Positions 14,931-22,520 of a stretch of DNA of 40,283 nt are shown here, one piece after another (positions within the stretch are counted from its first letter, which is position 1; the number at the start of each line of letters is the position of its first letter). The translations under genes and the position numbers were made by a program. The notes beneath the pieces were generated by a model, which worked only from the letters and a program-made list of their open reading frames with translations, searched no databases and was not told the origin of the DNA. Source of the DNA: an uncultured Collinsella sp. (GTDB lineage Bacteria; Actinomycetota; Coriobacteriia; Coriobacteriales; Coriobacteriaceae); contig CABUUK010000014.1 of NCBI GenBank assembly GCA_902494765.1, positions 1 through 40,283 on the forward strand, given 5' to 3'.

Positions 14931-15449
14931 ATGGAAGAACAAGCTTTTAGACAGGCGGTCGAAGATCACCGGGATGTCGTGTTTCGAATCGCATTGACGT
15001 ACCTGCGCGATCGCGCCGATGCCGACGATGTTGCACAAGACGTCTTTCTTAAGTTGCTCAAAAGCGATGGACACTTTGAAAGTCGGGAGCATCTTCGCCG
15101 CTGGCTTATCCGGGTCACGATCAATGAATGCAAATCGCTCTTTCGAAAGCCATGGAGGCGTGTGGAGGATATTGAGAACCTGGCCGATTCGCTTTCGACG
15201 GCGCAGGAGGAGTCCAAGGCGGTCCTGTCAGACGTTATGCGACTTCCGGAGCGATTCCGTGTTCCCATCGTGCTCTATTACTATCTGGGCTTTTCGACCT
15301 CAGAGATTGCCGAGTTACTGCATGTGCCAGCCGCGACCGCTCGAACGCGTTTAGCTCGTGGTCGATCGAAGCTCAAATTCATCCTAGAGGAGGGCGACCG
15401 TGAAATCCAATCAAATCAAGCAGGCCTTCGAGTCCATCCAAGCCGATAG
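14931..15449 (+). CDS. ECF-family RNA polymerase sigma factor
   Basis: 172 residues starting at ATG 14931, with GGGAGG 6 bases upstream. The sigma2 region (residues about 10-75) contains YLRDRADADDVAQDVFLKLL and the DNA-contacting RRWLIRVTINECKSLFRKPWRR. The sigma4 region (about 105-160) contains LPERFRVPIVLYYYLGFSTSEIAELLHVPAATARTRLARGRSKL, a clear helix-turn-helix. It directs RNA polymerase to stress or envelope promoters. The gene overlaps the next one by 50 bases, so they are co-translated. The inducing signal cannot be read from the sequence. Confidence 0.94.
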   Translation: MEEQAFRQAVEDHRDVVFRIALTYLRDRADADDVAQDVFLKLLKSDGHFESREHLRRWLIRVTINECKSLFRKPWRRVEDIENLADSLSTAQEESKAVLSDVMRLPERFRVPIVLYYYLGFSTSEIAELLHVPAATARTRLARGRSKLKFILEEGDREIQSNQAGLRVHPSR

Positions 15450-16476
15450 CGATCTTGCCGACCGTGTTATTGATGCTGCGGCTGGAAAGCCGCTTCGTCG
15501 AAAGGGTCACGCGAAACCTCTGTATGTTGCCGTAATCGGATGTCTTGCCGGAGTGTTGGCGACCGGAGGGGTCGCCTACGCCGTTGTCAATTCCAGTTAT
15601 TTTGCCTCAGCCTGGGGAAACCACGGCAATGGGGATTCCATTACCTGGACCAACGGAGGCTCATCGGGAACTAAATATACCTACACCAGAGAGTTTGGTG
15701 ATGGCATCGCGCCCCAAAGCCTGGAGGGTGCAGTCCAGGAGGTTAATCTGTCCGTCGAGGGTAACGGCTATACGCTTGATATCCATGAGATGGCTATTGA
15801 CCAAAACGGCTGCGGAGCCGTGACGTTTACGTTGTCCAATCCAAATGGCGTTAACTACTACAAGCCGGCAGCAGAGACAGGCGAACTTGTTCTCTATGGT
15901 GAAGAAGAACAAGGCATCGGTACACCCAGCATGAACTTCGGCGAGGAATGGGCTGACACACGCTGCACAATTGATAAGGACACATCAAGCGACACGGTCA
16001 TTAATGGCACGATGTACTTTGCCTCGTGGAATCGCGAGCGAGATTTGGGACATGCGGTCACCTGGAATATCAGCTGGACGGAGGGCAAAGGTGAGGATGC
16101 GAAGGTGATCGAGGTATCGACGCCAGAGTTTAACGTCGGAGCGCACGTCGATACAAAGGAACTCCGCTCTGATGACTCGCCTCTCGAGATTAGCCCGTTT
16201 TCCATCCAGACGCACATCGATGATCTGGGCTATGAAGCAGTTGATCATAAACTGACCGTCAGCTACAAGGATGGATCGGAGCAGATTATCGAAGATGACG
16301 ACGCAGGGGCGTACAATTTCTATGTTTCGATGGCACGCAATAGCGGAGAGAACATTTGGGTGCCGACAAAACTGATCAATGTCGATCAAGTGGTCTCAGT
16401 AACGCTTGAGGGCACGAGATACACATCAACAGGAGAGACCGAAACAGAAGTACCCTTTACCATCATCTATTCGTAA
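15400..16476 (+). CDS. Membrane-anchored protein, probable partner (anti-sigma-like) of the ECF factor
   Basis: 358 residues from a GTG at 15400, with AGGAGGG upstream inside the sigma gene. A basic cytoplasmic segment of about 40 residues is followed by one membrane helix (about 42-63, LYVAVIGCLAGVLATGGVAYAVV), then a long beta-rich extracytoplasmic region of about 295 residues with many Thr, Asn, Gly and Asp. The layout, overlap with the sigma gene and a two-gene operon are typical of ECF/anti-sigma pairs and of DUF4179-like proteins next to sigma factors. The cytoplasmic part is too short for a classical zinc anti-sigma domain, so its role as inhibitor is inferred. Near the 3' end codons shift towards A-ending ones. 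Confidence 0.7.
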   Translation: MKSNQIKQAFESIQADSDLADRVIDAAAGKPLRRKGHAKPLYVAVIGCLAGVLATGGVAYAVVNSSYFASAWGNHGNGDSITWTNGGSSGTKYTYTREFGDGIAPQSLEGAVQEVNLSVEGNGYTLDIHEMAIDQNGCGAVTFTLSNPNGVNYYKPAAETGELVLYGEEEQGIGTPSMNFGEEWADTRCTIDKDTSSDTVINGTMYFASWNRERDLGHAVTWNISWTEGKGEDAKVIEVSTPEFNVGAHVDTKELRSDDSPLEISPFSIQTHIDDLGYEAVDHKLTVSYKDGSEQIIEDDDAGAYNFYVSMARNSGENIWVPTKLINVDQVVSVTLEGTRYTSTGETETEVPFTIIYS

Positions 16477-16481
16477 GATTT

Positions 16482-16517
16482 GGGGCCGCTTCCTACTAGG
16501 GGAGGCGGCCCATTTTG
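16482..16517 (+). terminator. Terminator of the ECF operon
   Basis: GGGCCGCTTCC pairs with GGAGGCGGCCC (one G-T wobble) around TACTAGG and is followed by ATTTTGC, a weak T run. Confidence 0.6.
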
Positions 16518-16683
16518 CATTAAATGGACGGTTAGACCGAGCGATATACTTCCGAAAACGCCGCCGATTTCCATGCGAAAGACGAAAGCAGATCACCGCC
16601 GGAGCGCGACGTTTCCCCAGATAAAACCGACCAAAATAAACCTGTCCCTTTTTGGCAGGTGGCGTTGCCCCAACGAGCACGTC
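16518..16683. other. Intergenic stretch without a recognisable gene
   Basis: About 165 bases between the ECF terminator and the second palindromic element. I see no supported gene. The only structure is a small hairpin ACCTG-CAGGT around CCCTTTTTGG near 16640-16662. Confidence 0.5.
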
Positions 16684-16822
16684 GGATTCCCGGACCGGGC
16701 GGCCCAGGTTTTAAGTTTGTCGCGAGTTCCGCACGCAAAGGAAAGCACTTAATGTGCTTTCCGTCTTGCGCAGGACTGTAGAGCAGCAAACTTAAAACCT
16801 GGGCCGCCCGATCCGGGAATCC
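16684..16822 (+). repeat. Structured palindromic element, copy 2 (before rpsL)
   Basis: Arms 16684-16718 and 16788-16822 are 35-base inverted repeats with a single mismatch. The core holds GTCGCGAGTTCCGCACG (16719-16735) on the left and GCAGGACTGTAGAGCAGC (16770-16787) on the right, both identical to the copy at 33949. Between them is hairpin GGAAAGCAC-TTAAT-GTGCTTTCC (16740-16762). The inner stem sequence differs from the other copies but pairing is kept, and the outer arms are unrelated in sequence to those of the other copies. The end of the right arm can pair instead with downstream sequence to form a terminator (16815-16851). Confidence 0.88.
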
Positions 16823-16851
16823 TCCCAAGCGCACAGGAGGGGATTCCTTTT
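16815..16851 (+). terminator. Terminator-like hairpin overlapping element 2
   Basis: GGGAATCCTCC (16815-16825) can pair with GGAGGGGATTCC (16836-16847), with a small bulge, followed by TTTTG. The left side of this hairpin is also the end of the right outer arm of element 2, so the two structures exclude each other. Confidence 0.6.
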
Positions 16852-16882
16852 GTGTAGGCTTTGCGGAAATGTACCAATTTTT

Positions 16883-16935
16883 GGATACGCCCGGCGGCGT
16901 GGTCTGTTGACGGCACAGCTAACGCCACGTATCCT
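16883..16935 (+). promoter_or_regulatory. rpsL promoter and upstream GGATACGCCCG box
   Basis: TTGACG (16907-16912) and TATCCT (16930-16935) with a 17-base spacer form a good promoter. Just upstream, GGATACGCCCG (16883-16893) is also found before rplC (34165) and, as GGACACGCCCG, before rplB (36030). The transcript leader, about 90 bases, contains a small hairpin AGGGG-CCCCT. Confidence 0.65.
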
Positions 16936-17028
16936 ATCGAACTGCGTGTTTCGTAGGGGGATGCTGACCCCTCGATTCAAGCCGTTGCACTTTACAGAAA
17001 GCTGGAATCATTCGAGAAGGAGTACGCT

Positions 17029-17406
17029 TTGCCTACTATTAACCAGCTGGTTCGCCAGGGCCGTCGTTCCGTGCCCAAGAAGTCCAAGAACGCTGCTCTG
17101 CAGCACAACTCCCAGAAGCGCGGCGTGTGCACCCGCGTCTTCACCACGAGCCCCAAGAAGCCGAACTCGGCTCTTCGTAAGGTTGCCCGTGTTCGCCTTG
17201 TCAACGGCATCGAAGTTACTGCTTACATCCCGGGTGAGGGCCACAACCTGCAGGAGCACTCCATCGTGCTCGTCCGCGGCGGTCGTGTCCGTGACCTCCC
17301 TGGTGTCCGTTATCACGTCATCCGTGGCGCCTACGACGCTGCTCCGGTCCAGAACCGTATGCAGGCCCGTTCCAAGTACGGTGCTAAGCGCCCCAAGGCC
17401 AAATAA
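17029..17406 (+). CDS. rpsL: 30S ribosomal protein S12
   Basis: 125 residues from a TTG start, with AGAAGGAG 8 bases upstream. The sequence is S12 throughout: PTINQLVRQGR at the N-terminus, CTRVFTTSPKKPNSALRK in the decoding loop, IPGEGHNLQEHS, and GGRVRDLPGVRYHVIRG. S12 sits at the decoding centre and controls accuracy. Lys43 is present, but position 88, usually Lys (GGRVKDLPG), is Arg, a change known from streptomycin-resistant mutants of other bacteria. First gene of the str operon; 73 bases separate it from rpsG. Confidence 0.98.
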   Translation: MPTINQLVRQGRRSVPKKSKNAALQHNSQKRGVCTRVFTTSPKKPNSALRKVARVRLVNGIEVTAYIPGEGHNLQEHSIVLVRGGRVRDLPGVRYHVIRGAYDAAPVQNRMQARSKYGAKRPKAK

Positions 17407-17479
17407 GCCAGATAACGTTTTGATACTTTCGCCGTGTGCCGCCTAAGCGCCGCACGGTAGACACTTAAGGAGATTTCAC

Positions 17480-17953
17480 ATGCCGCGTCGTGCAGCAGCT
17501 AATCGTCGTGAGGTTCAGCCTGACGCCGTTTACAACAACCGCCTGGTGACTCAGCTCATCAACAAGGTCCTTCTTGACGGCAAGAAGGCCACCGCTGAGC
17601 GCATCGTTTACACCGCTTTCGAGATCGTTGCCGAGAAGTCCGAGGGTGGCGACGCTCTCGCTACCTTCAAGAAGGCTATGGACAACGTCAAGCCCACGCT
17701 CGAGGTTAAGCCCAAGCGTGTCGGTGGCGCTACCTATCAGGTCCCGATGGAGGTCAACTCCCGTCGTTCCACCGCTCTGGGCATCCGCTGGATCGTCAAC
17801 TTCTCCCGCGCTCGCAAGGAGAAGACCATGGCCGAGCGTCTCGCCAACGAGATCCTCGACGCTTCCAACGGCCTGGGCGCTTCCGTCAAGAAGCGTGAGG
17901 ACGTCTTCAAGATGGCCGAGGCCAACCGCGCGTTCTCTCACTATCGTTGGTAA
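17480..17953 (+). CDS. rpsG: 30S ribosomal protein S7
   Basis: 157 residues with the standard S7 layout: N-terminal MPRRAAANRREVQPD, then VYNNRLVTQLINKVLLDGKK, the QVPMEVNSRRSTALGIRWIV loop, and C-terminal KKREDVFKMAEANRAFSHYRW. S7 nucleates assembly of the 30S head and lines the exit site. TAAGGAG precedes the ATG by 10 bases. In many bacteria S7 is the autogenous repressor of this operon; whether that holds here cannot be seen. Confidence 0.98.
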   Translation: MPRRAAANRREVQPDAVYNNRLVTQLINKVLLDGKKATAERIVYTAFEIVAEKSEGGDALATFKKAMDNVKPTLEVKPKRVGGATYQVPMEVNSRRSTALGIRWIVNFSRARKEKTMAERLANEILDASNGLGASVKKREDVFKMAEANRAFSHYRW

Positions 17954-17972
17954 GTTAAGGTAAGGAACTAAC

Positions 17973-20072
17973 ATGGCTAAGCCTAAGTACAAGCTTTCCG
18001 ATACCCGTAACATCGGCATCATGGCCCACATCGATGCCGGTAAGACCACCACGACCGAGCGTATTCTTTACTACACCGGTAAGACCCACAAGATCGGTGA
18101 GGTCCATGAGGGCGCTGCCACCATGGACTGGATGGTTCAGGAGCAGGAGCGCGGCGTAACCATTACCTCCGCTGCTACCACGTGCTTCTGGAACAAGGAC
18201 GGTAAGGACTACCGCATCCAGATCATCGACACCCCGGGCCACGTTGACTTCACCGCCGAGGTCGAGCGCTGCCTGCGCGTCCTCGATGGCGCTGTCGCCG
18301 TCTTCGACGCCGTTGCCGGCGTTCAGCCCCAGTCTGAGACCGTTTGGCGTCAGGCTTCTACCTTCAACGTCCCCCGCATCGCCTTCATCAACAAGTATGA
18401 CCGCGTGGGCGCTGACTTCTTCAACGCTATCGAGACCATGAAGGATCGTCTCGACGCTAACGCCGTGGCCGCTCAGGTCCCGATGGGCGCCGAGGACAAC
18501 TTCTGGGGCGTCATCGACCTGGTCACCATGACTGCATGGGACTTCAAGGCCGACGAGAAGGGCATGACCTACCCCGAGCCGATGGACGAGATCCCGGCTG
18601 AGTTTGCCGACATCGCTGCCACCAAGCGCGAGGAGCTCCTCGACGCTGCTGCCAGCTTTGACGACGAGCTCATGGAGAAGATTCTCATGGAGGAGGACTT
18701 CACCGTCGAGGAGCTCAAGGCTGCTCTGCGCAAGGGCGTTCTGGCCAACGAGCTCAACCTCGTCTTCGTGGGTTCCGCCTACAAGAACAAGGGCGTTCAG
18801 GAGCTGCTCGACGCTGTCGTCGACTACCTGCCCAGCCCGCTCGACGTCGAGGCCGTCACCGGTACCGATCCGGACACCGGCGAGGAGATTCAGCGTCATC
18901 CTTCCTTCGACGAGCCCTTCTCCGGCCTGGTCTTCAAGATCATGACCGACCCGTTCGTCGGTAAGCTCACCTATGTCCGCGTTTACTCCGGCCGCGCCGA
19001 GTCCGGCTCCTACGTGGTCAACGCTTCCAACGGTCAGCGCGAGCGCCTCGGCCGCATCCTCGAGATGAACGCTGCCGAGCGTATCGACCGTGACGACGCT
19101 GCCGCTGGCGACATCGTCGCTTGCGTCGGCTTCAAGAACTCCACCACCGGTGACACCCTGTGCGCCGAGGGCAAGGAGATCGTCCTCGAGAAGATCGAGT
19201 TCGCTAAGCCCGTTATCGACGTTGCCATCGAGCCCAAGACCAAGGCCGAGCAGGACAAGATGTCCCTGGCTCTGACCAAGCTCGCCGAAGAGGACCCGAC
19301 CTTCCAGGTGTCCACCAACCACGAGACCGGCCAGACCATCATCGCCGGCATGGGCGAGCTGCACCTCGAGATCATCGTCGACCGTCTGCTCCGCGAGTTC
19401 AAGGTTGACGCTAACGTTGGTAAGCCCCAGGTTGCCTACCGCGAGACCGCTGGTCACGACGTCGAGAAGGCTGAGGGCAAGTTCGTCCGTCAGTCCGGCG
19501 GTCGCGGTCAGTACGGCCACGCCGTCATCAAGCTCGAGAAGATGGAGGAGGGCTTCGGCTACGAGTTCGTCAACGCTATCGTCGGCGGCGTCGTGCCCAA
19601 GGAGTACATCCCGTCCATCGACAAGGGCATCCAGGAGGCCCTGAACACCGGTGTTATCGCCGGCTTCCCGGTCCTCGACGTTAAGGTCACCCTGTTCGAC
19701 GGTTCTTACCACGAGGTCGACTCCTCCGAGGCCGCCTTCAAGATCGCCGGTTCCATGGCTATCAAGGACGCCCTCAAGAAGTCCGATCCGCAGCTGCTCG
19801 AGCCGATCATGGCTGTCGAGGTCGAGACCCCTGAGCAGTACATGGGCGACGTTATGGGCAACCTCTCCGGTCGCCGCGGCAAGATCGAGGGCATGGAGGA
19901 TCGCAAGAACAGCAAGCTCATCCGTGCCAAGGTGCCGCTGGGCGAGATGTTCGGTTACGCTACCGACCTTCGCTCCCAGACCCAGGGCCGTGCATCCTAC
20001 ACGATGCAGTTCGACTCTTATGAGCCCGCGCCCAAGTCCATCGTGGACGAGGTCATGAGCAAGAACGCCTAA
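17973..20072 (+). CDS. fusA: Elongation factor G
   Basis: 699 residues. Domain I carries the GTPase motifs: G1 AHIDAGKTT, switch I with ERGVTITSAATT, G3 DTPGHVDF, and G4 NKYDR (normally NKMD or NKLD). Domain II (VFKIMTDPFVGKLTYVRVYSG), domain III (LALTKLAEEDPTF), domain IV (RQSGGRGQYGHAVIKLE) and domain V (EPIMAVEVETPEQYMGDVMGNLSGRRG) follow. It translocates tRNAs and mRNA on the ribosome and helps ribosome recycling. The gene lies 19 bases after rpsG and is followed by rpsJ; the usual tuf gene is absent. The whole gene avoids TTA, CTA and TCA codons. Confidence 0.98.
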   Translation: MAKPKYKLSDTRNIGIMAHIDAGKTTTTERILYYTGKTHKIGEVHEGAATMDWMVQEQERGVTITSAATTCFWNKDGKDYRIQIIDTPGHVDFTAEVERCLRVLDGAVAVFDAVAGVQPQSETVWRQASTFNVPRIAFINKYDRVGADFFNAIETMKDRLDANAVAAQVPMGAEDNFWGVIDLVTMTAWDFKADEKGMTYPEPMDEIPAEFADIAATKREELLDAAASFDDELMEKILMEEDFTVEELKAALRKGVLANELNLVFVGSAYKNKGVQELLDAVVDYLPSPLDVEAVTGTDPDTGEEIQRHPSFDEPFSGLVFKIMTDPFVGKLTYVRVYSGRAESGSYVVNASNGQRERLGRILEMNAAERIDRDDAAAGDIVACVGFKNSTTGDTLCAEGKEIVLEKIEFAKPVIDVAIEPKTKAEQDKMSLALTKLAEEDPTFQVSTNHETGQTIIAGMGELHLEIIVDRLLREFKVDANVGKPQVAYRETAGHDVEKAEGKFVRQSGGRGQYGHAVIKLEKMEEGFGYEFVNAIVGGVVPKEYIPSIDKGIQEALNTGVIAGFPVLDVKVTLFDGSYHEVDSSEAAFKIAGSMAIKDALKKSDPQLLEPIMAVEVETPEQYMGDVMGNLSGRRGKIEGMEDRKNSKLIRAKVPLGEMFGYATDLRSQTQGRASYTMQFDSYEPAPKSIVDEVMSKNA

Positions 20073-20132
20073 GTTCGAGCTCCCTGTTACGTAATCCGCG
20101 AGAACATCTCTCGCACTCTTTGGAGGTTTAAG

Positions 20133-20441
20133 TTGGCTACCCAGAAGATCCGCATTCGCCTCAAGGGCTATGATCACGAGGTCGTCGATCAGTCCGCGAA
20201 GCTCATCGTCGAGACCGCTCAGAAGACCGGCGCTCGCGTTTCCGGTCCTGTCCCCCTGCCCACCGAGCGCAACCTGTACACGGTTATCCGCTCGCCGCAC
20301 GTGAACAAGGACTCCCGTGAGCAGTTCGAGATGCGCACCCACAAGCGCCTCATCGACATCCTCGACCCCACCTCGGGCACCGTTGATTCGCTCATGCGTC
20401 TCGACCTCCCCGCTGGCGTCGACATCGACATCAAGCTCTAA
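20133..20441 (+). CDS. rpsJ: 30S ribosomal protein S10
   Basis: 102 residues from a TTG start, with TTGGAGG upstream. Family signatures are IRIRLKGYDHEVVDQSA, GPVPLPTE, the loop with VIRSPHVNKDSREQFEMRTHKR, and LPAGVDIDIKL at the end. S10 belongs to the 30S head and in many bacteria also acts as NusE in antitermination. Here it ends the str operon, followed by a strong terminator, instead of leading the S10 operon with rplC, which lies 13.9 kb downstream. Confidence 0.98.
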   Translation: MATQKIRIRLKGYDHEVVDQSAKLIVETAQKTGARVSGPVPLPTERNLYTVIRSPHVNKDSREQFEMRTHKRLIDILDPTSGTVDSLMRLDLPAGVDIDIKL

Positions 20442-20460
20442 GCGATATCGCTCATAGCTC

Positions 20461-20500
20461 AAAGGGCCCCGCTGCCGCTACGGCAGCGGGGCCCTTTTGT
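20461..20500. terminator. Bidirectional terminator between rpsJ and birA
   Basis: A perfect stem, AAAGGGCCCCGCTGCCG paired with CGGCAGCGGGGCCCTTT around CTA, has A and T runs on the two sides. It can end both rpsJ (plus strand) and birA (minus strand). Bases 20501-20556 hold nothing recognisable. Confidence 0.93.
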
Positions 20501-20556
20501 TTTGAATGATGGTTTGGACTGTGGGGTAATGCTGCCGAGTAGGTGGTTGCGGCGCC

Positions 20557-21333
20557 CTATTCGCTCAAGGGACGCAGCGATGCCTCCTCAAAATGGAAGG
20601 ATCGAAAGCCGTCTTCCGTTTCGATGCACGCGCGACCAAAGCCATCGACCGTTTGAAAGATGCCACGCGCCAGCTCGTCCCCAGCGGGGGAGCGGGCGAT
20701 AACGTGCTCCCCGATCCAATTGAGGTGAGCGATATATTCATCGTGGACGGGCGCGAGCGGACCGGCGTCTTCTTCCTTGGCGGTGAGGCGCTCTGCCCAG
20801 GCATCTACAGCGTCTATAACTGCGTGATAGACCTCATCGAGGAGCATGTCGACGGCGGGAACGTTCTCGTTGAGATCCGAGAGGCCAATTGCCGCCAGGC
20901 CGCCATCGGGCACCTCTTGGGGCGTGTAGTTTACGTTGACGCCAATGCCGCAGACGGCGAAAGGTTTGCCTTCGTTATCGCGTGCGGCCTCGACCAGAAT
21001 GCCGCCGAGCTTGCGTCCTCGCGCGACCAGGTCGTTGGGCCATTTGAGGCCAATCTCGTTTGCAAGACCCTGCTTTTCGAGCGCCTCGAGCACCGCTAAG
21101 CCGCTGATGGCGGCAAGACCAGAGTACTTTGCAGGATTAACGCATGGACGCAGGACAATCGAAAGCAATAGGTTGCCGGCGGTTGAATCCCACTTGTGGC
21201 CGCGCCGGCCGCGTCCTGCCGTCTGAGTCCGGGCGGCAAGTCCCGTGCCGTGCGGCTCTCCCTGTTTTCCTGCTTCGAGCAGGTCATCGTTGGTCGATCC
21301 GGTTACGTCGACTATCGTTAAACGAGAATCCAT
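20557..21333 (-). CDS. birA: Biotin-[acetyl-CoA carboxylase] ligase
   Basis: 258 residues. The catalytic domain shows GSTNDDLLE, TQTAGRGRRGHKWDS (the biotinyl-AMP loop), GNLLLSIVLRP, LKWPNDLVARGRKLGGILVE with the conserved KWPND, and CGIGVNVNYTP. A short C-terminal SH3-like part follows (GEHVIARSPAGDELARGIFQTVDGFG). It activates biotin with ATP and attaches it to the AccB lysine. The N-terminal winged helix of the regulatory BirA class is missing, so this is a ligase without the classical repressor domain. It is divergent from the fab cluster, whose product AccB is its substrate. Confidence 0.95.
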   Translation of the reverse strand: MDSRLTIVDVTGSTNDDLLEAGKQGEPHGTGLAARTQTAGRGRRGHKWDSTAGNLLLSIVLRPCVNPAKYSGLAAISGLAVLEALEKQGLANEIGLKWPNDLVARGRKLGGILVEAARDNEGKPFAVCGIGVNVNYTPQEVPDGGLAAIGLSDLNENVPAVDMLLDEVYHAVIDAVDAWAERLTAKEEDAGPLAPVHDEYIAHLNWIGEHVIARSPAGDELARGIFQTVDGFGRACIETEDGFRSFHFEEASLRPLSE

Positions 21334-21426
21334 AACAGCTGCTACCTCCTAAGTTAATAAGGCAATCGCGCAATGGTGTCGAGAGATAGACACAATGTGA
21401 AGCCTTTGTCGCATTTGGACAATTTA

Positions 21427-21493
21427 ATGTTAACACGTCAACAACGACTAAAATGCGCTATCCTCTCTTGGTCGATGTAAACACGTCAACAAC
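21427..21493. promoter_or_regulatory. Two tandem 19-bp operator-like repeats upstream of fabH
   Basis: ATGTNAACACGTCAACAAC occurs at 21427-21445 and again at 21475-21493, 48 bases apart, with one difference. Each contains an imperfect palindrome, GTTAACACGTCAAC in the first. They lie in the birA-fabH intergenic region and end 16 bases before the fabH start, so a repressor bound here could control one or both units. They do not match the FapR or FabT consensus sequences as I recall them. Confidence 0.6.
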
Positions 21494-21509
21494 TCAAAGG
21501 AGGTTAGTG

Positions 21510-22469
21510 ATGGGTTTCACGATTCTTGGAACAGGCTCGGCGCTTCCTGAGCGCAGTGTTTCCAATGACGAGCTATCTGAGTTCCTCGATACCTCGGATG
21601 AGTGGATTTTTACCCGCACCGGTATCAAGAGCCGCCACGTCTGCACCACCGAGTCACTCGACGACCTTGCCGTAGCGGCGAGCGAGCGGGCACTCCAGGT
21701 GTCCGGAATCGACGCGAGCCAGCTGGATCTAATCGTCTGCTCGACGACAACGGGTGACCACCTTGTTCCCGCCGAGGCGTGTGCCGTAGCCGAGCGTCTG
21801 GGCGCGACGTGCCCTGCCTTCGATGTCTCGGCGGCTTGTGCCGGCTTCGTGTTTGCGCTCGATGTCGCCGAGGGCTATATCGCCCGCGGCCGTGCCGAGC
21901 GCGTGCTTGTCGTTGCTGCCGAGCAGATGACGCGCACGCTCGACTGGACCGACCGCGCCACCTGCGTGCTCTTTGGCGATGGGGCAGGCGCCGCAGTGAT
22001 TGGAGCTGGGGGAGACAACCCCCTTGCCGTTGAGCTTTCGACGGCGCCCGACGTCGAGACGTTGCGCGTACCCGGTCTGGTCGGCACCTCGCCGTTTAAG
22101 GCCTCTGCAGATAGCGAGAGCGTGCTGTCCATGAATGGCCGCCGCGTGTTCAAGTTCGGCGTCAACGCCATCTGCGACACGGTCCATAAGCTTGCGGGCG
22201 ATGCGGGCATTTCGGTCGAAGACATCGACCATTTTGTATTCCATCAGGCTAACGAACGAATCCTGAGTCAGGCGGTCAAGCGCCTCGGCGTGCCAGACGA
22301 GCGCGTGGTTCGAACGCTGCGCGAGATCGGCAACATTTCGAGCGCATGCATTCCGCTTGCCCTCGACCGGCTGGCAAACGCCGGTGCACTTCACACAGGC
22401 GACACCATCGCCTTGGTTGGATTTGGCGCCGGTCTGGATATAGGTGGCTATCTGCTTCGTTGGAAGTAG
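21510..22469 (+). CDS. fabH: 3-oxoacyl-ACP synthase III
   Basis: 319 residues from ATG 21510, preceded by AAAGGAGG. The catalytic triad is visible: Cys110 in SAACAGF, His245 in FHQANER and Asn275 in GNISSA. The start reads GFTILGTGSALPERSVSNDEL and the end GFGAGLDIGGYLLRW, both typical. It condenses an acyl-CoA primer with malonyl-ACP and so starts type II fatty acid synthesis; the primer (acetyl or branched) cannot be told. First gene of a ten-gene cluster, about 50 bases before acpP. The frame is open further upstream, but those residues do not fit the family. Confidence 0.96.
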   Translation: MGFTILGTGSALPERSVSNDELSEFLDTSDEWIFTRTGIKSRHVCTTESLDDLAVAASERALQVSGIDASQLDLIVCSTTTGDHLVPAEACAVAERLGATCPAFDVSAACAGFVFALDVAEGYIARGRAERVLVVAAEQMTRTLDWTDRATCVLFGDGAGAAVIGAGGDNPLAVELSTAPDVETLRVPGLVGTSPFKASADSESVLSMNGRRVFKFGVNAICDTVHKLAGDAGISVEDIDHFVFHQANERILSQAVKRLGVPDERVVRTLREIGNISSACIPLALDRLANAGALHTGDTIALVGFGAGLDIGGYLLRWK

Positions 22470-22520
22470 TCGCACATAGGAAATAAAAACGCCCTAGGGC
22501 ACAACCAAAGGAGAACTACC

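Noticed and set aside
16684..16822. Element 2 as an insertion sequence or MITE
   Set aside because: There is no transposase, no clear target-site duplication, and the outer arms differ completely between copies, whereas MITE ends are conserved.
18397..18411. EF-G G4 motif NKYDR as a sign of a damaged or resistance-type gene
   Set aside because: The Asn, Lys and Asp that contact guanine are intact and the rest of the protein is full-length and normal.
17955..20462. 835-codon minus-strand open frame over fusA and rpsJ
   Set aside because: Same cause as over rpoB-rpoC; the plus strand encodes EF-G and S10.
21427..21493. Direct repeats before fabH as a CRISPR array
   Set aside because: There are only two short units and no cas genes; the position fits an operator.
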